Shown in pieces: positions 34,628-44,061 of a stretch of DNA of 64,000 nt; the stretch's first letter is position 1; each line of letters opens with the position of its first letter. This DNA is from an uncultured Porphyromonadaceae bacterium (GTDB taxonomy: Bacteria > Bacteroidota > Bacteroidia > Bacteroidales > Muribaculaceae). The notes beneath the pieces are model-generated. The model was not told the origin of the DNA. It ran no database searches and worked only from the letters and a program-made list of their open reading frames with translations. The stretch lies in contig CABPYL010000003.1 in NCBI GenBank assembly GCA_902461565.1, positions 61,666 to 125,665 of the forward strand. Reading direction: 5' to 3'. Position numbers and translations under genes: made by a program.

Positions 34628-37624
34628 TTAGAAATTTAAACCGACGGTGAGAGAATAGGTACGTGGACGCGGATAGGCGCTGCCTGCCACACCCCAATCA
34701 CTTTCGGGGTCTGCTCCTTTGTATTTAGTGATGGTGAACACATTCTGTACCATTGCGGAAACGTGGAGGCCGTCAATTACGCCCAGTCTGCCGAAGTCGT
34801 AGGTGAGCTGGAGGTTGTCCATCTTCAGGAACGAGGCGTTCTGGAGGTAATAGTCGGATTCGTAGCGGCGGCGTGCAAAGTGTGTTTCGGCGTAGCTTGC
34901 GGAGAGGTTGTTGACCTGTCCGGAGCACCATGAGAAACATTCGGCTGCGCCCATGCCTGCCGACATCTGGTCGTAAAGATAGTTGCCAACCTGTGCGCGC
35001 AACGAAGTAGAGAGTGTCAGTTTCTTCCAGCGGAAAGAAGTGGAGAAACCGAACATCCAGTCGGGATGCGAACTGTGGCAATAGTATTTATCGTTGCTGT
35101 CTACCTTACCGTCGCCGTTAAGGTCGGCATACAGACCCTCGACGGGAGTTCCGTCCTCAGCATATATCTGCTTGTAGAGCCAGAAGGTGTGAGGTGTGTA
35201 ACCGGGCTTGTAGACCATAACGGGTGTGGATTCAGCGTAGCCTACGTAAGTGTCGGAAACATCGCTGGATCCGTTGAGCGAGAGGTTGGTAATCTTGTTG
35301 TCCAGCCATGTGGCGTTGAATGTGGCGTCCCAGCTGAAGTCCTTGGTGTTGATGATGTGTGCGTTGAGCGCGATTTCAACACCCTTGGAATCTACGTTGC
35401 CCACGTTGGTGAGCATTTCCTTGGCGAAGTTGACGCCCGCTGGAACGGGCACTGTTGCCAGAAGGTCTTTGGTCTTGCGGGTATAGTAGTCGACCGATGC
35501 GGTTAGTCGGTTGCTCAGGAATGCAAGGTCGATACCGAAGTTCCAGCTCTTGGTGGTTTCCCACTTAAGGTCGCTGTTATAAGCGGCAGGGCGTACGGTC
35601 TGAATCCACTGACCGTTGAAATAATACGAAGCGCCTGGTTGGGAATAGGTATAATTGGGAATATGCGAGTAGTTTGCGATACCGTCCTGCTGACCGGTGA
35701 TACCGTAAGACGCACGCAGTTTGAGGTCGTTGACAACAGGAGTAAGAGGACGGAAGAAATCTTCCTGCGAGATACGCCATGCGAGTGCAACCGAGGGGAA
35801 AGAACCCCAGCGGTTCTCTTTCGAGAAACGCGAACTGCCGTCGCGGCGGATGGTGGCGGTGAGCAGGTAGCGCTCCATGAAAGTGTAATTTATACGTCCG
35901 TAATACGAGATCAGCGAGTGGCGCTCGTCCCATGCAGCGGAAGTCGAACGGTATTCACCAAGGGCATTATAGGTATCGTAAGCGGGTGCGTTGCGTTTCC
36001 AATACTGATAATCGTAACCGGCTGTAACGTCTACCGTCGATTTGATAGCCTCGAAATCCTTGTTGTAGTTCACGTAAAGTGTCAGCACCTGGTTGAGATT
36101 TTTCTGAGGACCCTGTTCGTTCATCGAACCGCCGTCGCGGAAGCCTTCAAAGCTATTGGCCGGCAGATAGTATTTGGATGTGCCGCGAGCCCAGTCGATA
36201 CCGCCGGTAGCGTGCAGACGGAGTTCGGGGAGAAAATGCAGACGGTAGTCTACGTCGAGATTACCTACAACGCGGTAAACTTCGGCAGGATTGTCGGGGT
36301 CCTCCAGCATTGCAAGAGGGTTGGCGATAGCGCCCTGACCAGGATAACCGTTTTTATCGATTACCTGGTGGAAACCGCCCATAAGAGGCGAGCCGTCGGT
36401 GAACAGCAACGGATTACCGTTGGCGTCAAAGTTACCGTAGACAGGCTGTGTGGGATCGTAGGCAAGTGCGTTCCAGATGGCGCCGCTGTTTGCGAAGTGG
36501 TTCTTGGAGTAGCTGCCTTTACCCGAGAAATTGATACGGAGCTTATCACCGAACAATGTCGGGGTAAGGTTGACATTGGCGGTGTAACGCTGGGTATTGT
36601 CGTTTTTGAGGATACCTTCCTGGTACATCGCGCCAAGGCTTACGCGGAATGGGAGCCACGAGGTGGCGCGGCCGCTTACGGCGATATTGTTGTCGGTGCT
36701 GAAAGCTGTGCGGAAAATCGCGTCGTTCCAATCGGTATCGGCGTTGCCGAGAGCGTTGATGTAGTCGGCGTTGCCGGTTGCGTACACCTCGTCGACAAGC
36801 TGTGAACGGGTGAGCATCTTATTATGATTGGTGGCGTTGCTGAGGGAGTTGGTGGTCTGGAAACTTACCTTGACGCCCTCGCCGCTACCCTTCTTGGTGT
36901 TGATGATGATAACACCGTTGGAAGCACGCGAACCGTAGATAGCGGTCGACGACGCATCCTTAAGGATAGTCATCGATTCGATATCGTTGGGATTAATCAT
37001 CGAAAGGAAGTTACCGGAACCGGTGATGCCGTCGCCTTTTTCCATAGGCACGCCGTCAAGAACGATAAGAGGGTCGTTCGAAGCGTTCAGCGAGGCGCCG
37101 CCGCGGATTCGGATTGTAGAGCCGCCATTGGGCGAACCGCCGTTGTTCGTAATCTGCACGCCGGCGATTTTACCGTTGATAAGTTCTTCGGGCGAGGAAA
37201 TAACGCCCTGGTTGAAGTCTTTCTCGCTCACGGAACTTACGGAACCGGTGAGGTCGTTTTTCTTTTGGGTACCGTAGCCGATAACAACTACTTCATCAAG
37301 CACTTTGTTGTCCTCGTCGAGAACTACATCCAGTTTGGTACCGGTGATATCGGCAGTCTTGGCGTTGTAGCCCACATAGGAGAACCGCAGTTGGTTCACT
37401 GCGTCGGGGACTTTAATAGTATAGTTACCGTCGATATCGGTAACCACACCGGCGGGGTTTCCTACAGCCTGGACCGATGCTCCAATAAGAGGTTCCCCGG
37501 CTGGGTCGGTAACAGTACCGGAAACGGTGCGCGCCGTGGCTGCCGTGGCTGCAACCGCGCACAAAGCCAGAACAAATAGCAGACGGCCAACGAGACCGCA
37601 AGCATACTTTCGTACTTTTTTCAT
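34628..37624 (-). CDS. SusC/RagA-family TonB-dependent transporter
   Basis: The outer-membrane channel for galactan fragments, 998 residues from MKKVRKYACGLVGRLLF (an in-frame ATG 13 codons upstream is less likely). After the signal there is a carboxypeptidase-like regulatory domain at about 32-115 (VSGTVTDPAGEPLIGASV). The TonB box region and plug follow (DEVVVIGYGTQKKNDLTGSVSSV, then IRGGASLNASNDPLIVLDGVP). The barrel runs to the C-terminus, ending YSLTVGLNF. It lacks the STN domain of anti-sigma-linked SusC proteins, which agrees with control by the hybrid regulator next door. Promoter and direct-repeat operator lie upstream. Confidence 0.95.
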   Translation of the reverse strand: MKKVRKYACGLVGRLLFVLALCAVAATAATARTVSGTVTDPAGEPLIGASVQAVGNPAGVVTDIDGNYTIKVPDAVNQLRFSYVGYNAKTADITGTKLDVVLDEDNKVLDEVVVIGYGTQKKNDLTGSVSSVSEKDFNQGVISSPEELINGKIAGVQITNNGGSPNGGSTIRIRGGASLNASNDPLIVLDGVPMEKGDGITGSGNFLSMINPNDIESMTILKDASSTAIYGSRASNGVIIINTKKGSGEGVKVSFQTTNSLSNATNHNKMLTRSQLVDEVYATGNADYINALGNADTDWNDAIFRTAFSTDNNIAVSGRATSWLPFRVSLGAMYQEGILKNDNTQRYTANVNLTPTLFGDKLRINFSGKGSYSKNHFANSGAIWNALAYDPTQPVYGNFDANGNPLLFTDGSPLMGGFHQVIDKNGYPGQGAIANPLAMLEDPDNPAEVYRVVGNLDVDYRLHFLPELRLHATGGIDWARGTSKYYLPANSFEGFRDGGSMNEQGPQKNLNQVLTLYVNYNKDFEAIKSTVDVTAGYDYQYWKRNAPAYDTYNALGEYRSTSAAWDERHSLISYYGRINYTFMERYLLTATIRRDGSSRFSKENRWGSFPSVALAWRISQEDFFRPLTPVVNDLKLRASYGITGQQDGIANYSHIPNYTYSQPGASYYFNGQWIQTVRPAAYNSDLKWETTKSWNFGIDLAFLSNRLTASVDYYTRKTKDLLATVPVPAGVNFAKEMLTNVGNVDSKGVEIALNAHIINTKDFSWDATFNATWLDNKITNLSLNGSSDVSDTYVGYAESTPVMVYKPGYTPHTFWLYKQIYAEDGTPVEGLYADLNGDGKVDSNDKYYCHSSHPDWMFGFSTSFRWKKLTLSTSLRAQVGNYLYDQMSAGMGAAECFSWCSGQVNNLSASYAETHFARRRYESDYYLQNASFLKMDNLQLTYDFGRLGVIDGLHVSAMVQNVFTITKYKGADPESDWGVAGSAYPRPRTYSLTVGLNF

Positions 37625-37685
37625 TAGGGAAATGGTATGTTGGTTAAGGTATAAATAATTCACATTGTCCTGAATCCGGACAGCA

Positions 37686-37693
37686 CAAAATTA
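37686..37693 (-). promoter_or_regulatory. -7 element of the susC promoter
   Basis: On the minus strand TAATTTTG (37693 to 37686) matches TAnnTTTG, with an RNA start expected near 37679. No TTTG stands 19-21 bases upstream, as expected for a promoter that depends on an activator. Confidence 0.65.
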
Positions 37694-37718
37694 CGAACTA
37701 TTTATCAACCTTGCATTT

Positions 37719-37752
37719 ACAATTCGGACAAAGCAGGCAACAATTCGGACAA
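37719..37752 (-). promoter_or_regulatory. Direct-repeat operator of the PUL (susC side)
   Basis: The 13-base sequence TTGTCCGAATTGT occurs twice on the minus strand (37752 to 37740 and 37731 to 37719), with an exact 21-bp period, two helical turns. It ends 25 bases upstream of the -7 element, covering about -40 to -73. This is where an AraC-type dimer would contact RNA polymerase. Confidence 0.72.
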
Positions 37753-37777
37753 CAGCCCCGCCGAAGGTCAACTTGTC

Positions 37778-40700
37778 CTAATTCGCGCCGCCCGAACTTC
37801 TGCGGGCATATTCGCTGGGAGTGCAGCCATATTCAGCCTGGAAACATTTGGAGAAATATGAGGACGTCTTGAAGCCTACCATGTACATTATCTCCGAAAC
37901 TGTGAGCTTCTGTTGTTCAAGAAGCATAGCGGCCTTGCGCAGACGCATGCGGCGGATATAGTCTACAGGAGTATCACCGATATATTTCTTGAGCAGACGG
38001 TAGAGCTGTTTTGTACCTATGCCGGTTTTCTCGGCAAGCGCGGCGACATTAAGATCCGGATCAGCCATGTTCTCCTCGATAATACGCGAAATCTGGGCCA
38101 GCTGTTTCTCGGCGGCCGATTCCACTTCCACGGGCGCTGGCGCAGACAATTCCTCCATACGCATGGCGCGGCGCATGCTGCTACGTGCCTCCAACAGCTG
38201 GCCGGCACGGGCAAGAAGCAGCTGGGGCTCGAAAGGCTTGGCCATGAACACGTCTATACCCATACGTACACTCTGCGTTTCGGTAGCGTTGTCCGTCTTT
38301 GCCGTAAGCATAATCACTGGTATGGTGGCTGTGCGAGGATTCTCCTTCAGACGGCGAACCATTTCCATACCCGTCATAACCGGCATCATCTCGTCCACGA
38401 TAATCAGGTCGGGAGCAAATGACGATACCATCGCGAGACCCGAGCGACCGTTGCCTGCGGTAGCACATCGGTACGTACCGGCCAGTGTCTCGCATATAAA
38501 ATCTGCTACAGACATGTTATCCTCTACCACAAGTACCTTGGGGCGCGTGGAATCGCCGGCAGGTACGGCAAGCGCAGGTGCGCCCTGAGCACCCGGGGCA
38601 AGAGGCAGTGTGATAATGAACGTGGTTCCCTCGTTTTCACGGCTGTACAACTCGATGGTACCGCCAAGGAGTCCGAGATATTTCTTTATAAGGTACAGAC
38701 CGATACCAGTACCTTCCCGCAGCGATGCTGTTCGCGCCGATCGGTACATGCGCTGGAACACGAGTGAATGCTCGGCATCAGGAATACCCATCCCGTCATC
38801 GCTTACAATCATCTCGAGATTGCCCTCCTTGACACTGAGGCTGAGAGATACTGTCGCATTTTCGCCGGAGTACTTGCAGGCGTTGGAAAGCAGATTGTTC
38901 ACTATCGACTCCATTTTCACCGCATCAGCCTCTACAACAACCGGTGCATCGGGTGCATGGAAACTGAAATTTTTGTCGGAATGACTTTCGCGGTAGCTGT
39001 CGAATATGCTACGACAGAAATCGACAGCGTCGAAACGCGACATAATCAGCATATTGTCCGTATCCTCGTCGAACGTATCCAGCTCTATGGTTCTATGAAT
39101 CATATTGTTGAGCTTGAGAGCGTTATCGTATACAGTATCCAGGGCGCGGCGCTCTGATGGGTCGGTAATGCGCTCGCGCAGACGACTCACCGGTCCTACG
39201 ATAAGCGACAACGGTGTCTTCAGATCATGGGATATATCGGAGAGGAAAGCCAGACGGCGCTCTGCTTCGGCAATGGCACGCAGACGGTCGGCATGCTCGA
39301 TACGCTTGCTGGCGCGCCGTCGCAGCGACACAACCAGAAAGGCAATCGCGGCTATGACCGACAGGACATATAAGGTTATAGCCCACCACGACAGATACCA
39401 CGGCGGCAACACATCAACTGTGAATACCGACACCGGCGTACCCGGAGCAGCCACACGTACGGCCACACGATGGCTACCCATACTCATGCCCGACAGCTGA
39501 AGCACATTGCTACCCTCTGGCATGTATATCCACCCCCCGACAGTATCGGCATCGCTACGGAGTATCTTATAGGCAAAATGTTGCGCGGACTCCGGAGAAT
39601 AGTCGAGTGTGGAAATGTTAACCTCGAAAGGTTGCGAGTACGGTACGCGGAATTTAACCGGAGCATCGGCAAGAAAATAGTCGCGTCCGTCGTTGCGCAC
39701 CAGACGGATACTGTCGTTACGTCCGGACACGTGGAGCGCCCGAGGATTGACGGTCAGCAGTTCCCTGTCGTCGCCCAAAAGCACGTTTTTTGTTTCCGGA
39801 TCCTCGTAAATAAGCGTGAAACACTTTGCTGGCAACGGCATAAGCTGCGCCGACATATCATCGCCGCTGATTCTCCACACGTTGCCGGTAGTGGAAAGCC
39901 ACACATCACCGTCGCCCACGGAATTGATGGCTACGACACCGTCGTCGGTATGCGTAAGATTAAGTCTTGTCTTGCCAAGCACAGTTCCGTCGGTATCCAG
40001 AAGCAGAACAGAACCTTCGCCGGCGCTCCACACACGGCCACGGCTGTCGGTACATATCAGCGACGGGTACTGGCCTGTTATTTCCTTGAAATCTACACGC
40101 GAAATTGCACCGCTGCGGGCGTCGATACGCATTATCCCGTTCTCTCGGAACAGAAGCACCCAGATATTGCCGGAACCGTCCACTATAAGATTACTCACAA
40201 AATCGTTGGCAATACCGTCAGAGCTGTTGATAACGGAATCCGCTACAACAATTTTGTCGCTCTCGCGGAATTTTTCTCTGTCCACAAAATGAAGGCCGCC
40301 AAGAAAGCTGCCGGTAATAAGACGGTCGCCGACGTCGGCCACGGCATACACCCAGTTTGCCTTGTATCGGCCGGATTTATCAGCCACTCGGTATTGCACG
40401 AAGCGGTCCGCGGCGCGGTCATAACGGTTCAGGCCGGCATCTGTCGCCACCCACAGCACTCCTTTTGAATCCTCGGTAATGGCACGCACACGCTTGTGCG
40501 AGAGTGTCCCTCCATTATCTGGAGCATAACGTGTGGCACGGCCATCGGCAGCGATACGCAGAAGACCGTCGGTCCCTCCAAGCCACATGTCGCCGTGGCT
40601 GTCTCTACAGGCACTATATATCTCGTTGCTGTCGCCGCTGTCTATAATATTATCCAGACGCGTGGTGTGCACGGCATCCGAATAGGAAGATACAGAAAAA

Positions 40701-41623
40701 CCGCGGGCTGTACCGGCAAGTATATTGCCGGCCACATCGGCCAGAACGGTCCATATCTCATTGTCACCAATAGTACGTCCATCGCGAGAATCATGCCTGT
40801 ACAACATGGCGGTGCTGTCGGTACGGGCATACAGACCAGTCTCTGTGCCTACAAGCAGAGTGCCCTTACCCGATACGGCCAGTGATTTTATATTCAGGTC
40901 CTTAAACCGCGAATCTTCAACAGCCTTTTCGTTGACAGGGTCAAAATGAATCAGTGCGCCACCGGTGCCGAGCCACATAGTGCCGTCCGGCATCTCGGCG
41001 ATGGCGTTTACAAACAGATTGCGTCCATTGGCCGGACGTATGATTTCCACATTCTCGAATCTGTCTTTGCCTATATTCCATCTTGCGAGACCGTCATATG
41101 TACCGGCGTAAACAACTCCTCGACGATCGCGGACAAGAGCATATACAGACTTATGCGGCAGACCCGCAGACACATCTCGCAAGCTGCCGTCTTTCAGATT
41201 ATATATCTGCACACCAAACAGACCACCGATAATAAGCTCGTCGCCGTTAAGCAGCATGCCGCGTATCTCGGAAGGAAAAGCTCCATCTACCCGAGTGATA
41301 ACGCCTTCATCGGTCGGACGATAAAACAGACCATTGTTGGTACCGATATAAAGCCTGCCGCCGTACTCCACCACGGAGTATACCTGCGAGTTGAATTCGC
41401 CGCTACTATCGGCCGGATAGGTATTGAAGCCATCATAAACAAACAGGCCGTTATTGGTACCGATCCATACAATACCACGGCTGTCGCTGTATATGGAATA
41501 GACCACTTTGTTGCGTCCGCGGAAATTGACATTCTTCCATTCGAGTTCGCTTCCGTCGCTTATGGCAAACGACGCAAGTGTGCAAAGAAACAAAATCAGT
41601 GTTATCAGTTTTTTCCGCCACAT
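37778..41623 (-). CDS. Hybrid two-component system regulator of the galactan PUL
   Basis: One chain of 1281 residues holds a whole signalling pathway. The signal/anchor at 1-20 is followed by two seven-bladed periplasmic propellers made of reg_prop repeats (GIVWIGTNNGLFVYDG, MWLGGTDGLLRI). Then come a Y_Y_Y domain (HFAYKILRSDADTVGGWIYM), a membrane helix near 755 (WAITLYVLSVIAAIAFLVVS), HisKA with His799 in SDISHDLKTPLS and a HATPase domain (NNLLSNACKYS, GTGIGLYLIKKYLG). A receiver with Asp1077 (IIVDEMMPVM) and an AraC-type DNA-binding domain (MRLRKAAMLLEQQKLTVSEI) complete it. It should sense galactan oligosaccharide in the periplasm and activate susC. Start at 41623 is chosen because earlier codons cover its own promoter. 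Confidence 0.95.
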   Translation of the reverse strand: MWRKKLITLILFLCTLASFAISDGSELEWKNVNFRGRNKVVYSIYSDSRGIVWIGTNNGLFVYDGFNTYPADSSGEFNSQVYSVVEYGGRLYIGTNNGLFYRPTDEGVITRVDGAFPSEIRGMLLNGDELIIGGLFGVQIYNLKDGSLRDVSAGLPHKSVYALVRDRRGVVYAGTYDGLARWNIGKDRFENVEIIRPANGRNLFVNAIAEMPDGTMWLGTGGALIHFDPVNEKAVEDSRFKDLNIKSLAVSGKGTLLVGTETGLYARTDSTAMLYRHDSRDGRTIGDNEIWTVLADVAGNILAGTARGFSVSSYSDAVHTTRLDNIIDSGDSNEIYSACRDSHGDMWLGGTDGLLRIAADGRATRYAPDNGGTLSHKRVRAITEDSKGVLWVATDAGLNRYDRAADRFVQYRVADKSGRYKANWVYAVADVGDRLITGSFLGGLHFVDREKFRESDKIVVADSVINSSDGIANDFVSNLIVDGSGNIWVLLFRENGIMRIDARSGAISRVDFKEITGQYPSLICTDSRGRVWSAGEGSVLLLDTDGTVLGKTRLNLTHTDDGVVAINSVGDGDVWLSTTGNVWRISGDDMSAQLMPLPAKCFTLIYEDPETKNVLLGDDRELLTVNPRALHVSGRNDSIRLVRNDGRDYFLADAPVKFRVPYSQPFEVNISTLDYSPESAQHFAYKILRSDADTVGGWIYMPEGSNVLQLSGMSMGSHRVAVRVAAPGTPVSVFTVDVLPPWYLSWWAITLYVLSVIAAIAFLVVSLRRRASKRIEHADRLRAIAEAERRLAFLSDISHDLKTPLSLIVGPVSRLRERITDPSERRALDTVYDNALKLNNMIHRTIELDTFDEDTDNMLIMSRFDAVDFCRSIFDSYRESHSDKNFSFHAPDAPVVVEADAVKMESIVNNLLSNACKYSGENATVSLSLSVKEGNLEMIVSDDGMGIPDAEHSLVFQRMYRSARTASLREGTGIGLYLIKKYLGLLGGTIELYSRENEGTTFIITLPLAPGAQGAPALAVPAGDSTRPKVLVVEDNMSVADFICETLAGTYRCATAGNGRSGLAMVSSFAPDLIIVDEMMPVMTGMEMVRRLKENPRTATIPVIMLTAKTDNATETQSVRMGIDVFMAKPFEPQLLLARAGQLLEARSSMRRAMRMEELSAPAPVEVESAAEKQLAQISRIIEENMADPDLNVAALAEKTGIGTKQLYRLLKKYIGDTPVDYIRRMRLRKAAMLLEQQKLTVSEIMYMVGFKTSSYFSKCFQAEYGCTPSEYARRSSGGAN

Positions 41624-41643
41624 GGTATATAAGGTTTCGATAC

Positions 41644-41711
41644 GCAAAGATATATATTCCGCTACAGTCCACCGGGATATATTAGGACAAAAAAGACTAC
41701 AAAACGGACAA
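41644..41711 (-). promoter_or_regulatory. Promoter and matching operator of the hybrid regulator gene
   Basis: The -7 element TATCTTTG lies at 41651 to 41644 on the minus strand. Upstream, TTGTCC occurs at 41711-41706 and again at 41690-41685, 21 bp apart, as in the susC operator. The gap from the proximal TTGTCC to the -7 element is 33 bases here and 32 at susC. The distal repeat extends to TTGTCCGTTTTGT. Confidence 0.65.
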
Positions 41712-41721
41712 TCACAGCCTG

Positions 41722-42924
41722 TCAGACCTCGGTAGCGGCCGTAACGACAGCCTGAGAGCGTTTTCCGAAGAAGCGGTCCACTATCTGGGCTATGGCTCCG
41801 TCGCCGGTGATATTGCACGCGGTGCCGAAGCTGTCCATTGCGATATAAAGGGCAATCATCATCGCATTATCGGCATCGGTGAACCCGAGAATGCTTGTAA
41901 GTATGCCGAGCGACGCCATAATGGCACCACCGGGAACACCCGGTGCCGCAACTATTGTAATTCCCAGCATGGCCACGAAAGCCGCGAACATTGTGGCATC
42001 GAAAGGCATACCCTTTACAACCATCAGAGCAACCGCGCAGGCAACTATCTTGAGCGTTGAACCGGACATATGGATTGTGGCGCACAATGGTATCACAAAA
42101 CCGGCGACATCGCGGCTAACGCCCATCCGCACTACCCTCTCTAACGTTACAGGTATTGTAGCCGCCGACGACTGAGTGCCGAGCGCCGTCGCATAGGCCG
42201 GCATCATTGTCCACAGTGATCGGAACGGATTGTAACCCGAAAACAGCGAGGCTATCACATATTGAAGCACCAATATTCCGATGTGCAGCACAAAAATCAC
42301 CGCGATAATCTTGATGAATGTAACAAGCACAGGACCTACGGCACCCTCGACAGTCATGGACAGGAATATGCCGAATATATAAAGCGGCAGCAAGGGAATG
42401 ATAGCCTTGTTGATTACATACTTTATAACGCCCGAGAAATCATCTAAGATTCCTTTGAGGCGTGCGGTATGCTCTGGTAGCGACGCACAGCCGAAACCGA
42501 GGACAAAAGCGAGCACAAGCGAAGTGGTAACGCCCATAAGAGGCTCCATCGGTATCTGGAAAAACGGTATAGGGGCGCCCGGACCGTCCTGTACGTCAAC
42601 ATACTTTGCATCACCTATCAGCACGGGAAAGGTGGCTTCGGCCGTAAAAAACGATATCATGCCGGAGCAGAACGTCATAAGGTACGCCACAGCCACCGTG
42701 AAAAGCAGTATGGCACCGGCTCGGCGCCCTATGTCCGCAATGGCAGGTGCCACAAAACCTACTATCAGCAACGGTATGATAAAATTAAGAAACGCACTGA
42801 AAATGCCGTTGAAAGTGGCGAACAACCGGCAAAGGAATTCGGGGAATACAAAGCCACAGGCTATGCCCAAGACTATGGAGATAACAATACGGCCGAGAAG
42901 GCCGGTTTTTAATTTAGTTTTCAT
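41722..42924 (-). CDS. Dicarboxylate/amino-acid:cation symporter
   Basis: A DAACS-family (GltP/SstT-like) secondary transporter of 400 residues in the inner membrane. About eight membrane segments and two re-entrant loops are visible. The family signatures are SSAATIPVTLE (the serine-rich HP1 loop) and VPGGAIMASLGILTSILG with the ion-site region MIALYIAMDSFGTACNITGDG. Likely substrates are glutamate, aspartate, serine or C4-dicarboxylates with Na+ or H+; which one cannot be told. Start taken at MKTKLKTGLLGR (42924), overlapping tatC by 11 bases; a longer frame to 42990 lies fully inside tatC. Confidence 0.9.
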   Translation of the reverse strand: MKTKLKTGLLGRIVISIVLGIACGFVFPEFLCRLFATFNGIFSAFLNFIIPLLIVGFVAPAIADIGRRAGAILLFTVAVAYLMTFCSGMISFFTAEATFPVLIGDAKYVDVQDGPGAPIPFFQIPMEPLMGVTTSLVLAFVLGFGCASLPEHTARLKGILDDFSGVIKYVINKAIIPLLPLYIFGIFLSMTVEGAVGPVLVTFIKIIAVIFVLHIGILVLQYVIASLFSGYNPFRSLWTMMPAYATALGTQSSAATIPVTLERVVRMGVSRDVAGFVIPLCATIHMSGSTLKIVACAVALMVVKGMPFDATMFAAFVAMLGITIVAAPGVPGGAIMASLGILTSILGFTDADNAMMIALYIAMDSFGTACNITGDGAIAQIVDRFFGKRSQAVVTAATEV

Positions 42925-43714
42925 TGATAGTGGTAGATTCTGGTGGTACCAGACGCGCCGAGGCTTCCCACAACGCGTAGATCGGTACAAAAACGAGGAA
43001 GAGAGTGAACGGATCGCCCGTAGGCGTGATTATGGCGGCAACAATCAGCAGAGCCACAATGGCGTGGCGGCGGTATGTGCCGAAGAAACTGCGTGTAAGG
43101 ATTCCCATCTTACCCAGGAGCCATGCCAGCAGTGGCAACTCGAAAACAGCGCCCATCATAAGCAACAGGGTAAAGAAATTATCCATATAGGAATCCAGCG
43201 ATACGATAGGACGAATGGCCGCACTAAGCTGATAGGTGGCCAAAAAACGCACTGCAAGTGGAAATACGAGGAAATATCCTACGGCCACGCCGATATAGAA
43301 CATCACGTTTCCGAAAAAGAAAGCACGACGTATCCCGCGTTTCTCCTCGGGATAGAGTGCCGGGGCCACAAATCCCCACAAAAGATATATGATTATCGGG
43401 AAACCGACTATCAGGGCAATCCAGCATGAGGCAGAGAAGTGTACAAAAATCTGCGAGGCAAGCTCGATGCTCACCACGTCGACACTGAATGTGCCGGCAC
43501 TCTGGCCAGAAAGGGCCGCTATGCGGTCGAATAAACTGTATGTGGGAAAGTCAGGAGACGTCGGGGCCATTATCACATGGTCGAAAATCCACGGCATAGC
43601 CATAAACGCGCCAATCGCCAGAATTCCCGCAACGAGGAGAACACGCATCAGCACAGCCCGAAGAGCGTCCAGATGGTCCCAGAAGCTCATTTGCTCGGCG
43701 GTTGCGCTGCTCAT
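42914..43714 (-). CDS. tatC: Sec-independent translocase subunit TatC
   Basis: The receptor for twin-arginine signal peptides, 266 residues with six membrane helices. It opens with the family's cytosolic signature FWDHLDALRAVLMRVLL. The first periplasmic loop (MPWIFDHVIMAPTSPDFPTYSL) and the FVAPALYPEEKRGIRRAFFFG loop with its conserved Glu are present. It starts 3 bases after the tatA stop, so the genes form a tatAC unit. No tatB is visible, as is usual for two-component Tat systems. Confidence 0.95.
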   Translation of the reverse strand: MSSATAEQMSFWDHLDALRAVLMRVLLVAGILAIGAFMAMPWIFDHVIMAPTSPDFPTYSLFDRIAALSGQSAGTFSVDVVSIELASQIFVHFSASCWIALIVGFPIIIYLLWGFVAPALYPEEKRGIRRAFFFGNVMFYIGVAVGYFLVFPLAVRFLATYQLSAAIRPIVSLDSYMDNFFTLLLMMGAVFELPLLAWLLGKMGILTRSFFGTYRRHAIVALLIVAAIITPTGDPFTLFLVFVPIYALWEASARLVPPESTTINEN

Positions 43715-43717
43715 ACG

Positions 43718-43957
43718 TTATTTGCTTGCTTCAGTTTTTTTTGTTTCGGCAGGTTCATCGTCGTCAAGCGGGCTTTCCATCTCGCGGCGCGCTTCCTTCA
43801 TGCCCTGACGGAAAGAATGCACGCCCTTGCCGAGGCCGCGCATAAGCTCGGGAATCTTTTTGCCGCCGAACAGCAACAGAATGGCAAGAAATATAATAAT
43901 CCACTCCCATCCGCGGAGGTTGCCTAAAAAGAGAGGCAACAAAATGGCATTGATCAT
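43718..43957 (-). CDS. tatA: Sec-independent translocase subunit TatA
   Basis: The pore-forming Tat subunit, 79 residues. One N-terminal membrane helix (WEWIIIFLAILLLFG) is followed by the FGGKKIPELMRGLGKGVHSFRQGMKE hinge and amphipathic helix, then an acidic tail with lysines. The FG and KKIPEL positions are canonical. Preceded by a -7 element on the minus strand at 43989-43996. Confidence 0.95.
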   Translation of the reverse strand: MINAILLPLFLGNLRGWEWIIIFLAILLLFGGKKIPELMRGLGKGVHSFRQGMKEARREMESPLDDDEPAETKKTEASK

Positions 43958-43988
43958 ATAATTATCGGTGTTATTACGTTTACATTGT

Positions 43989-43996
43989 CAAAGTTA
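43989..43996 (-). promoter_or_regulatory. -7 element of the tatAC transcript
   Basis: Minus-strand TAACTTTG, 31 bases before the tatA start codon. The -33 box is not clear. Confidence 0.5.
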
Positions 43997-44019
43997 CGGA
44001 AATTTCGCGAAAAAAACCG

Positions 44020-44027
44020 TATCTTTG
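44020..44027 (+). promoter_or_regulatory. -7 element of the fabD promoter
   Basis: TATCTTTG, 34 bases before the fabD ATG. It is divergent from the tatA promoter with 23 bases between the two elements. Confidence 0.6.
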
Positions 44028-44061
44028 CACTGTTTTTAAGACAATTTATAAACCAATAAAT

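Noticed and set aside
37666..37682. TGTCC-N7-GGACA palindrome near the susC RNA start as a second operator
   Set aside because: Inverted rather than direct and located at the transcription start; it may be only a chance match to TTGTCC. The 21-bp direct repeats are better supported.
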